Shown here: piece after piece, positions 1-5,257 of the stretch
How positions within the stretch are numbered: the first letter of the stretch is position 1
Layout: the number at the start of each line of letters is the position of its first letter
NCBI GenBank assembly: GCA_023251285.1
Contig: JAHEZB010000148.1
Location: forward strand, 1 to 6,204
DNA from: Chitinophagaceae bacterium
GTDB taxonomy: Bacteria; Bacteroidota; Bacteroidia; Chitinophagales; Chitinophagaceae
Length of the DNA stretch: 6,204 nucleotides
Direction: 5' to 3'
Program-made: the position numbers and the translations under genes
Notes under the pieces: generated by a model
Told to the model about the DNA's origin: nothing
Databases searched by the model: none
Seen by the model: the letters and a program-made list of their open reading frames with translations, nothing else

Positions 1-160
1 TTATCCATGTTACTTTTCCATGCGGCACTTGTATTTTCCGCAGTTCATCGGCGACCGTCATGAGTTCTGATAATGCAGCATTTTTAAATAAAAAAGTGCC
101 TTCTTCTACAGAAAGAAATTCAAAACGTAATGCTTTTTGTAATAATGCTGATGTATTCAT
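1..160 (-). CDS. mqnC: Cyclic dehypoxanthinyl futalosine synthase MqnC, N-terminal fragment (cut by window edge)
   Basis: The reverse strand from the ATG at 160-158 reads without a stop to the window edge, giving 53 codons. The protein begins MNTSALLQKAL, continues with an LSVEEGTFLF helix and an ELMTVADELRKIQ helix, and ends at GKVTWI. This resembles the start of the MqnC radical-SAM family, in which a short helical N-terminus with an L-(T/S)-x-EE-G motif precedes V-T-(Y/W)-I-I-D-R-N and then the CxxxCxxC iron-sulfur motif. The cysteine motif would lie beyond the edge, so the catalytic core is not visible. MqnC closes the ring of dehypoxanthinyl futalosine in the futalosine route to menaquinone, in the cytoplasm. 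The ribosome site is weak (AGGAAA about 12 nt upstream). MqnE or another radical-SAM relative is the main alternative, but the spacing of this N-terminus fits MqnC better. Confidence 0.78.
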   Translation of the reverse strand, partial: MNTSALLQKALRFEFLSVEEGTFLFKNAALSELMTVADELRKIQVPHGKVTWI

Positions 161-200
161 TGCTTCTGTTTATTTCCTAAAACCATTCAAATAATTTAAG

Positions 201-208
201 CAAAAATA
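201..208 (-). promoter_or_regulatory. Candidate Bacteroidota -7 promoter element for mqnC
   Basis: On the minus strand this reads TATTTTTG, a full match to the TAnnTTTG -7 consensus of the Bacteroidota housekeeping sigma factor. It would give a leader of roughly 35 nt before the mqnC ATG at 160. I find no clear TTG at the expected -33 position, so the call rests on one box in AT-rich DNA. The same 83-bp gap must also hold the promoter of the divergent protease gene, for which I see only a poorer match (TAAATTTA at 223-230, plus strand). Confidence 0.35.
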
Positions 209-243
209 CAAGCAATAAATCTTAAATTTAGTTTTTATCCATT

Positions 244-1428
244 ATGAAGATTCTGCTTTCCCTCTTTCTTTTGTTTGTCAGCGGTGGTTCATCTGCCCAG
301 GAAATGTATTGGGAAAAGCAAACAAAGTTTGTCACGTCTTTTCATTTTCAACTATTGAGTGGGGGTGTTATTTTATTGAAAGCGCAGTTCAATAATATTG
401 CCGACACATTTAATTTTATCCTCGATACAGGCAGCGGTGGTATTTCGTTGGATTCCACCACTACAGCAACATACCAGATTCCTCATGTGCCATCCGGCAG
501 ATATATTTATGGAATTGCCGGCGTACGCAAAGTTGATTTCGCACAACACAACCGTCTTACCTTTCCCGGAATCACCGTTGACAGCCTTGATTTTTATATC
601 AATAATTACGAAGTGCTTTCCAGTGTGTACGGAATGAAAATAGATGGAATCATTGGTTACAGCTTTTTGAGCAGGTATATTGTAAAAGTAAATTTTGATA
701 GTTTAAAAATCAGTGTATTTCAACCAGGACTTATTAAGTATCCGGAACACGGTTTTTTATTACATCCGCAATTCAGAGGGTTGCCAATTGTGCCCCTGAG
801 GATCAAAGATTCTAAAACAATTACTTCAAAATTTTTTTTTGACACAGGAGCAGGTTTGTGTTTTTTATTAAGTAAACAATTCAAAGATGACAGCGCCTTT
901 TTACTAAAAAGAAGAAAACCTGCACCGATAGAAGTTCAGGGGCTTGGAGGTAAAAGAAGAATGCAGCTAACCTTGATTAAAGAGCTGCAAATTGGTTCTT
1001 ACAAATTCAGAAAAGTACCGACGTATGTCCTGGACGATGAATTCAATGTGCTTTCGTATCCAACGCTTGGTGGTTTGATCGGCAATGATATTCTCCGGCG
1101 TTTTAACCTGATCATTAATTATCCCCAAAGGGAAATACATTTATTGCCAAACACGCATTTTCGCGACGCTTTTGATTATTCTTATACAGGAATGACCATG
1201 TATAATCTTGACGGCGAAATAATCATTGATGATATCATTGAAGGGGCACCTGCTGACAAAAGCGGCCTCAAAAATGGTGATATTATTATGGCGATAAATA
1301 ATAATTTCAGCGGAAATCTGGAAACCTATAAAAATCTATTGCAAAAAACAGGAACCAAGGTTGAAGTACTTGTGATGAGAAATAAACTCCCTTTAGTGAT
1401 TTCTCTGAAGGTCGGAAGAATTCGTTAA
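244..1428 (+). CDS. Secreted two-lobed (retropepsin-like) aspartyl protease with C-terminal PDZ domain
   Basis: The 394-residue protein starts with a Sec signal peptide: K2, a hydrophobic stretch at 3-12, and a likely signal peptidase I cut after SSA (A18|Q19). Two tandem aspartyl-protease lobes follow. Lobe one has FILDTGSGG with the catalytic Asp at 61 and a hydrophobic-hydrophobic-Gly partner motif IDGIIGYSFL (133-142). Lobe two has FFFDTGAG with Asp at 200 and LGGLIGNDIL (275-284). Residues about 316-392 form a PDZ domain, with the typical EGAPADKSGLKNGDIIMAIN segment at 333-352. Because both lobes keep D-T-G, one chain could build a complete active site, as in pepsin, whereas retropepsins need a dimer. 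The expected location is the periplasm or outer envelope; substrate unknown. It corresponds to the aspartyl protease family/PDZ proteins common in Bacteroidota. There is no Shine-Dalgarno before the ATG, which is usual in this phylum. It stands alone, divergent from mqnC and convergent with the DUF2807 gene. Confidence 0.85.
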   Translation: MKILLSLFLLFVSGGSSAQEMYWEKQTKFVTSFHFQLLSGGVILLKAQFNNIADTFNFILDTGSGGISLDSTTTATYQIPHVPSGRYIYGIAGVRKVDFAQHNRLTFPGITVDSLDFYINNYEVLSSVYGMKIDGIIGYSFLSRYIVKVNFDSLKISVFQPGLIKYPEHGFLLHPQFRGLPIVPLRIKDSKTITSKFFFDTGAGLCFLLSKQFKDDSAFLLKRRKPAPIEVQGLGGKRRMQLTLIKELQIGSYKFRKVPTYVLDDEFNVLSYPTLGGLIGNDILRRFNLIINYPQREIHLLPNTHFRDAFDYSYTGMTMYNLDGEIIIDDIIEGAPADKSGLKNGDIIMAINNNFSGNLETYKNLLQKTGTKVEVLVMRNKLPLVISLKVGRIR

Positions 1429-1509
1429 ACCGGACCATCAAGCATGATGAATCGTTCAGGCCGCCAAAGACAAGCGTCCCGACCGTGTAGCAATCTTCAA
1501 CTACAAACG
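1429..1509. other. GC-rich spacer between two convergent genes
   Basis: This 81-bp gap has 42 G or C bases (about 52 percent), clearly more than the other intergenic stretches of the window, which are strongly AT-rich. I see no good hairpin followed by a T-run, so no intrinsic terminator for either convergent gene. The plus strand can be read through ESFRPPKTSVPTV to a stop, and the minus strand through VGTLVFGGLND, but neither reading has a credible start or ribosome site. It may be a copy of a dispersed intergenic repeat or a remnant of transferred DNA. Confidence 0.4.
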
Positions 1510-2214
1510 TCATTCCTGGGCTTTTACACTTCCACTTCCTGCAATATGAATTTCAGGCGAAGTTGGATTACCAGTATAGGTTACATCGCCGCTGCCAGTT
1601 ACATTTACTTTTAAACTTACACTGGCAAAAACATGAACATCAGAACTTCCGGAAACGCGGATCACTGCATTTTCTGATTTAAGATTTGCGCATTTTACAT
1701 CACCGCTTCCGCTTATTTTACAATCAAAATCTCTTGTTTGTCCTGACAAAGAAACATTGCCCGACCCTGAACCGCTTACTTTCACGGAAGGCGCATCAAC
1801 TATTGCGTTCACGTCACCTGAGCCGGAAGTGGTTATTTCCAATTGCTGATTGCTTTTTATAGTACCATTGCTGCTGATATCGCCCGAACCGGAGGTAATC
1901 AATTTATTAAGAGAAGGCGCTGTAACAATGACTTTTGCATGATCATTCATTATAGAATATCCATTTTTATAATGAATGTTTAAAACACCGCCATTTACCT
2001 CTGTAATAACATAAGGAATTAAATTTTCATCATTTTTAACCACCAATGAATAATCGTTTCCATCTTTAATTTCCACATCAATAGATCCTGATGTCTTTAC
2101 CGCCTGGATTGCAGGAATAGTCCTGTTTTCATCACGCACATTCCCATTTCCGGAAACAGAAGCACACGACGCAAACACGAGGGATGCAACAAACAGAAGG
2201 ATTAAGTTTTTCAT
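1510..2214 (-). CDS. Head GIN domain (DUF2807) lipoprotein
   Basis: This 234-residue protein begins with a lipoprotein signal peptide: K2, hydrophobic 4-14, and a lipobox VFASC with the lipidated Cys at 17, so a lipid-anchored envelope location is expected. The body is a DUF2807 (putative auto-transporter adhesin, head GIN) domain. An N-terminal part (about 32-104) contains VKTSGSIDVEI and LVVKNDENLIPYV, typical of the family. Seven glycine-serine turns follow, at about 108, 130, 147, 168, 188, 206 and 225, mostly S-G-S-G-D, spaced 17 to 22 residues apart. This regularity fits a right-handed beta-helix with one turn per rung. The protein ends soon after the seventh turn (AGSGSVKAQE). The biochemical role of the family is not established; 'adhesin' is a database label without proof of function. 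Two inner cysteines (165 and 175) lie one on each side of the fourth turn. It is transcribed alone, divergent from guaA. Confidence 0.88.
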   Translation of the reverse strand: MKNLILLFVASLVFASCASVSGNGNVRDENRTIPAIQAVKTSGSIDVEIKDGNDYSLVVKNDENLIPYVITEVNGGVLNIHYKNGYSIMNDHAKVIVTAPSLNKLITSGSGDISSNGTIKSNQQLEITTSGSGDVNAIVDAPSVKVSGSGSGNVSLSGQTRDFDCKISGSGDVKCANLKSENAVIRVSGSSDVHVFASVSLKVNVTGSGDVTYTGNPTSPEIHIAGSGSVKAQE

Positions 2215-2240
2215 CAGCTTATTTTTTTTGTTTTGATAAC

Positions 2241-2248
2241 CAAAAGTA
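2241..2248 (-). promoter_or_regulatory. Candidate -7 promoter element for the DUF2807 lipoprotein gene
   Basis: The minus strand reads TACTTTTG, a full match to the Bacteroidota TAnnTTTG -7 element, and ends 26 nt before the ATG at 2214, which would give a leader of about 20 nt. No TTG is seen at the -33 distance, where the DNA is nearly pure A and T. The leader has no clear Shine-Dalgarno but is A-rich, a usual arrangement in this phylum. Confidence 0.42.
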
Positions 2249-2310
2249 ATAATAAGAAAATTTTATTTTTAAAAGAAATCTGAATCTTTATTTTTCAAAT
2301 AAGAATGAAA

Positions 2311-2339
2311 TTATAGAAACAATAAACGATTTACCTTCG
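2311..2339 (+). promoter_or_regulatory. Candidate guaA promoter giving a very short or no leader
   Basis: TACCTTCG at 2332-2339 matches the Bacteroidota -7 consensus TAnnTTTG at all but one base. TTA at 2311-2313 lies 18 nt upstream in the place of the -33 TTG. The guaA ATG at 2345 is only 5 nt after the -7 box, so transcription should begin at or within a few bases of the start codon. No Shine-Dalgarno sequence precedes the ATG, which agrees with a leaderless or nearly leaderless message. This is inferred from motif position only. Confidence 0.45.
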
Positions 2340-2344
2340 CAGCC

Positions 2345-2908
2345 ATGACAGAAAAAATCCTGATTCTTGATTTTGGTTCTCAATACACGCAACTCATTGC
2401 CAGGAGCATCAGAGAAGCGAATGTCTATTGCGAAATTACTCCATTTAATAAAGAAATAGAATTTTCACCTGCACTAAAAGGAGTGATCCTTTCGGGATCG
2501 CCTTTCTCAGTAAATGATGAAAATGCTTTGTTGGTAGATGTTAAAAAAATCAATGAAAAAGTTCCGGTTCTGGGAATTTGTTACGGAGCGCAATTAATTG
2601 CAAAACTATATGGAGGCGTTGTTGAAAAAAGTGATAAGCGCGAATATGGACGATCAAAATTGCAGATAAAAAACGAATCGGATGAATTATTAAAAGGAGT
2701 AAAAAATGATTCTGATGTGTGGATGAGCCATAGCGATACCATCAAAAAACTTCCGGATACTTTTTCGATCTCTGCATCTACACACAATATTCCTGTAGCA
2801 GCTTTCGACAGTAAAAACACCCCGACTGGCGATGCCATTCGGGCAGGAAATAATGCGATTTTTGGTTCCATCCGGAAGTTTATCATTCTGCAGAAGGCAA
2901 AAAAATAA
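2345..2908 (+). CDS. guaA: GuaA fragment 1: glutamine amidotransferase domain, truncated by the frameshift
   Basis: The 187-residue frame holds most of a class I (triad type) glutamine amidotransferase domain, the part of GuaA that frees ammonia from glutamine. Visible landmarks are the N-terminal [16 protein letters not shown] (5-20), the oxyanion strand [11 protein letters not shown] (46-56), the nucleophile elbow [10 protein letters not shown] with Cys79, REYGR (99-103) and VWMSHSD (125-131). The last 13 residues, from Ser175 onward, come from the wrong frame and replace the conserved segment with the catalytic His and Glu, so this product alone should lack glutaminase activity. The ATG at 2345 fits the family N-terminus exactly. 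The wrong-frame tail ends GCA AAA AAA TAA. Confidence 0.85.
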   Translation: MTEKILILDFGSQYTQLIARSIREANVYCEITPFNKEIEFSPALKGVILSGSPFSVNDENALLVDVKKINEKVPVLGICYGAQLIAKLYGGVVEKSDKREYGRSKLQIKNESDELLKGVKNDSDVWMSHSDTIKKLPDTFSISASTHNIPVAAFDSKNTPTGDAIRAGNNAIFGSIRKFIILQKAKK

Positions 2909-2979
2909 TCCGGAACTTTTTAGTAAATGTTTGTAAGTGCAGCCAGGACTGGACTCCTGCGCATTTTATCAATGATACC

Positions 2980-3900
2980 GTGGCGTCAATAAAGGAACGG
3001 ATCGGCGATAAAAAAGTAATTATGGCTTTGAGTGGCGGCGTCGATTCTACCGTTGCCGCTACTTTGATTCATCGTGCTATTGGAAAAAATCTTTATGGAA
3101 TTTTTGTTGATAATGGGGTACTGCGTAAAGATGAGTTTGAACAGGTGATTGAGTCATGCAAAAACATTGGATTAAATATTAAAGGTGTAGATGCAAGAAA
3201 TTATTTTTATAGAAAACTCGCCGGCAAATCGGATCCGGAAGAAAAAAGAAAAGCGATCGGGAAAAGTTTTATAGAAATTTTTGATGAAGAAGCGCATAAG
3301 ATACAAGGAATCGAATTTCTTGGACAAGGGACTATTTATCCTGATGTAATTGAATCGGTTTCTGTGCATGGCCCTTCGGTTACGATCAAATCGCATCATA
3401 ATGTAGGCGGACTTCCCGAAAGAATGAAACTGCAGTTAATAGAGCCCTTGCGTTCGTTGTTTAAAGATGAAGTAAGAAAAGTAGGTGCAGAACTTGGACT
3501 TCCCTCCTCACTATTAAACCGTCATCCATTTCCGGGGCCAGGTTTGGCGATCAGAATTCTTGGAGAGGTAACAGAAGAAAAAGTTGAGTTGTTACAAAAA
3601 GCCGATGCGGTTTATGTGAATGCTTTGAAAAAATTTGATTTGTATGCAACGGTCTGGCAGGCCGGTGCTATCTTACTCCCTGTAAAAAGCGTGGGCGTTA
3701 TGGGCGATGAAAGAACGTATGAATTTACGGTAGCCTTGCGGGCAGTAACTTCTGTCGATGGCATGACAGCAGACTGGGCGCATCTTCCTTATGATTTCCT
3801 TGCTTATGTATCCAATGAAATCATCAACAATATCAAGGGCATTAACCGTGTGGTGTATGATATCAGCAGCAAGCCGCCGGCAACTATTGAATGGGAATAA
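2980..3900 (+). CDS. guaA: GuaA fragment 2: PP-loop ATPase and dimerisation domains (open frame downstream of the frameshift)
   Basis: This frame encodes the GMP-forming part of GuaA, which adenylates XMP and adds ammonia. Counting from the GTG at 2980, the ATP-binding PP-loop LSGGVDST is at 17-24, [13 protein letters not shown] at 114-126, [10 protein letters not shown] at 137-146, [16 protein letters not shown] at 181-196, [10 protein letters not shown] at 239-248, and the expected C-terminus KPPATIEWE at 298-306. All key segments are present and undamaged. The GTG is probably not a real start: it is the Val codon of the family segment [11 protein letters not shown], it has no Shine-Dalgarno, and guaA coding sequence continues upstream in this frame through 37 more codons to 2869 (HPEVYHS ... 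SQDWTPAHF). The nearest in-frame ATG, just before the PP-loop, also lacks a ribosome site. Archaeal GMP synthases are natural two-subunit enzymes, but they split between domains, whereas here the break is inside the amidotransferase. Confidence 0.85.
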   Translation: MASIKERIGDKKVIMALSGGVDSTVAATLIHRAIGKNLYGIFVDNGVLRKDEFEQVIESCKNIGLNIKGVDARNYFYRKLAGKSDPEEKRKAIGKSFIEIFDEEAHKIQGIEFLGQGTIYPDVIESVSVHGPSVTIKSHHNVGGLPERMKLQLIEPLRSLFKDEVRKVGAELGLPSSLLNRHPFPGPGLAIRILGEVTEEKVELLQKADAVYVNALKKFDLYATVWQAGAILLPVKSVGVMGDERTYEFTVALRAVTSVDGMTADWAHLPYDFLAYVSNEIINNIKGINRVVYDISSKPPATIEWE

Positions 3901-3946
3901 GTTGCTAATGTTTTTGTAAGATGTTAGCTTTAAGAATTGAGAATTT

Positions 3947-5125
3947 ATGAAGAAATATTTTTTGTCTTTTATTGTCCTGTTCATTTTTTTGGCACCACAA
4001 AGTTTATTTGCACAGGTAACTTATCCGTCGGCAACTAAGACTTATCATGTTGCTATTTTTGCACCGCTTTATCTTGACTCTGCTTTTACAGGAGATAAAT
4101 TAAAACAGGAAAGATCCCTACCATCTTTTACCATTGGTGGAGCCGATTTTGTGCAAGGGGCACAAATTGCTTTGGATACAATAAATGTGAAAGGCCAACA
4201 CGTAGAGGCTTTTATTTATGATTCAAAATCTGCCACACAACCGGTTTTATCTTTAATAAAAAATAAAAAACTCGACAACATCGATCTTATTATCGGATCG
4301 GTAAAAGAGCCGGAATATAGTATGCTCGCGCAGTTTGCGGTACAAAGAAACATTCCCTTTGTATCTGCTACATATCCAAACGATGGCCGGATAAAACAAA
4401 ATCCTTTTTTACTAATTGTGAATTCAACATTAAAGGCGCATTGCGAAGGAATTTTCAGTTACATTCTTCAAAAGCATGGAACAGATAATATTTACCTGGT
4501 AAAAAAGAAAAATGACAACCGGATAGATAATTATTTTAAGGAAATTAATTGGGTAGATGGTAAGCCGCTTTTAAAGATAAAAACCATCATGCTCGATAGT
4601 TCCATTTCTTCTGCCGGATTAAGATACCTGGTAGATACTACGAAACCTATCGTAGTTATTGGTGCGAGCCTTGAAGAAACTTTCGCACAAAAGTTAGCCG
4701 ACGCCTGTTATCCAATTCAAAAAACCAATCCGTTAGTTTTCATCGGCATGCCGAACTGGGATGGATTTTCAAGTTTGCATAAGAAAGATCTTTATAAAGA
4801 TTTTCCAATCCGGTATACGACTCCCCATTATGATGTAAAGAATAATGGATTTAAAGAGTATTTAGATGACAAATATTTTCATCTATACCGAACAGAGCCG
4901 AGCGATATGGCAGAAAAAGGTTTTGAAACCGCTTATGATTTTATTTCCATTTTAATAAACCATGCGAGTTTTATGGAAAATATAAATGACAGCACATATG
5001 CTCCTTTGCATGATTTTAATTTCCGGCCGGTATTTCATGAAAACAAATCTTATCCTGATTATTTTGAAAACAAACACCTTTTTATAATGCAGATATTGAA
5101 TGGGAATACTGTGAGAGAATGGTAA
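3947..5125 (+). CDS. Secreted type-1 periplasmic-binding-fold protein (ABC substrate-binding-like)
   Basis: This 392-residue protein has a clear Sec signal peptide: K2-K3, hydrophobic 5-16, and a likely cut after LFA (A22|Q23). The mature part looks like a Peripla_BP_6/leucine-binding type-1 fold. It opens with YHVAIFAPLYLDSAF (33-47), the first strand of the fold; then GADFVQGAQIALDTIN (65-80), the first helix, with a run of hydrophobic strands such as NIDLIIGSV (111-119) and PIVVIGASL (234-242). NIPFVSATYPND (135-146) and LVFIGMPNWDG (263-273) also fit sites around the ligand cleft. The ligand cannot be read from the sequence. No ABC permease or ATPase gene is nearby, and there is no LysM domain, which some Bacteroidota relatives carry. 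It lies 46 bp after guaA on the same strand and could share its transcript. No lipobox is present, so it should be soluble. A non-transport sensing or scaffold role is possible. Confidence 0.7.
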   Translation: MKKYFLSFIVLFIFLAPQSLFAQVTYPSATKTYHVAIFAPLYLDSAFTGDKLKQERSLPSFTIGGADFVQGAQIALDTINVKGQHVEAFIYDSKSATQPVLSLIKNKKLDNIDLIIGSVKEPEYSMLAQFAVQRNIPFVSATYPNDGRIKQNPFLLIVNSTLKAHCEGIFSYILQKHGTDNIYLVKKKNDNRIDNYFKEINWVDGKPLLKIKTIMLDSSISSAGLRYLVDTTKPIVVIGASLEETFAQKLADACYPIQKTNPLVFIGMPNWDGFSSLHKKDLYKDFPIRYTTPHYDVKNNGFKEYLDDKYFHLYRTEPSDMAEKGFETAYDFISILINHASFMENINDSTYAPLHDFNFRPVFHENKSYPDYFENKHLFIMQILNGNTVREW

Positions 5126-5160
5126 GAGTTTAAGCTTGGATTTGATATTACAGATGAAGG

Positions 5161-5206
5161 TTCAATATTCAATATTCAATATTCAATATTCAATATTCAA
5201 TATTCA
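5161..5206. repeat. Heptanucleotide tandem repeat, (TTCAATA) x 6.6
   Basis: Six identical copies of TTCAATA follow each other from 5161 to 5202, with a further partial TTCA to 5206 and no mismatch. The array lies in the 132-bp gap between the 3' ends of two convergent genes (the periplasmic-binding protein and E2), so it is outside any credible coding sequence. Each unit junction creates the palindrome AATATT. Seven is not a multiple of three, so the array encodes a repeating NIQYSIF-type peptide in every frame, which explains a short spurious open frame across it. Such short arrays usually change copy number by replication slippage. No intrinsic terminator is visible on either side. Confidence 0.93.
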
Positions 5207-5257
5207 TGTTTATATCGTTCAAGAGCGAACCCTTCACAATTTACCACGCATCGCTTA

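Larger units (their letters stand above)
2345..3900 (+). pseudogene. guaA: guaA, glutamine-hydrolysing GMP synthase, interrupted by a frameshift
   Basis: The locus encodes GMP synthase, which converts XMP, ATP and glutamine to GMP, the last step of de novo guanine nucleotide synthesis in the cytoplasm. Read as one gene it has glutamine amidotransferase, PP-loop ATPase and C-terminal dimerisation domains, in the family order. The first frame is faithful up to A-I-F-G (residue 174, ending at 2866) and then runs to a stop at 2906-2908. The family sequence resumes in another frame at 2869 with [10 protein letters not shown] and continues unbroken to 3900. Only two bases (2867-2868) lie between, where family members have Val-Gln-Phe, so 7 nt are missing. 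Adding 7 nt gives 521 codons including the stop, a 520-residue protein of normal length, with Cys79, His178 and Glu180 as amidotransferase triad. Nothing else in the gene is decayed. A very recent mutation or a sequencing/assembly error are both possible, and I cannot choose from one sequence. Confidence 0.85.

Noticed and set aside
1307..1513. 68-residue minus-strand open frame at the 3' end of the protease gene
   Set aside because: More than half lies antisense to the protease PDZ domain and the rest is the GC-rich gap. No plausible start signal or family pattern.
2867..2868. A causal link between the 7 nt missing from guaA and the 7-bp TTCAATA repeat
   Set aside because: A likely ancestral coding of Val-Gln-Phe (GTT CAA TTC) would contain TTCAAT, which looks tempting, but the ancestral codons are not known, the sites are over 2 kb apart, and equal length alone is weak evidence.
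2980..2982. GTG as a genuine start of a separate GMP synthetase subunit
   Set aside because: It is the conserved internal Val of T-V-A-S-I-K-E-R, has no Shine-Dalgarno, and family sequence continues upstream in frame to 2869.
3909..3916. TGTTTTTG as a -7 element for the periplasmic-binding gene
   Set aside because: It deviates in the important second base, has no -33 partner at the right distance, and the gene could be read from the guaA transcript.
5217..5230. GTTC-6 nt-GAAC hairpin as a terminator for the convergent genes
   Set aside because: The stem is only 4 bp and no T-run follows on either strand.
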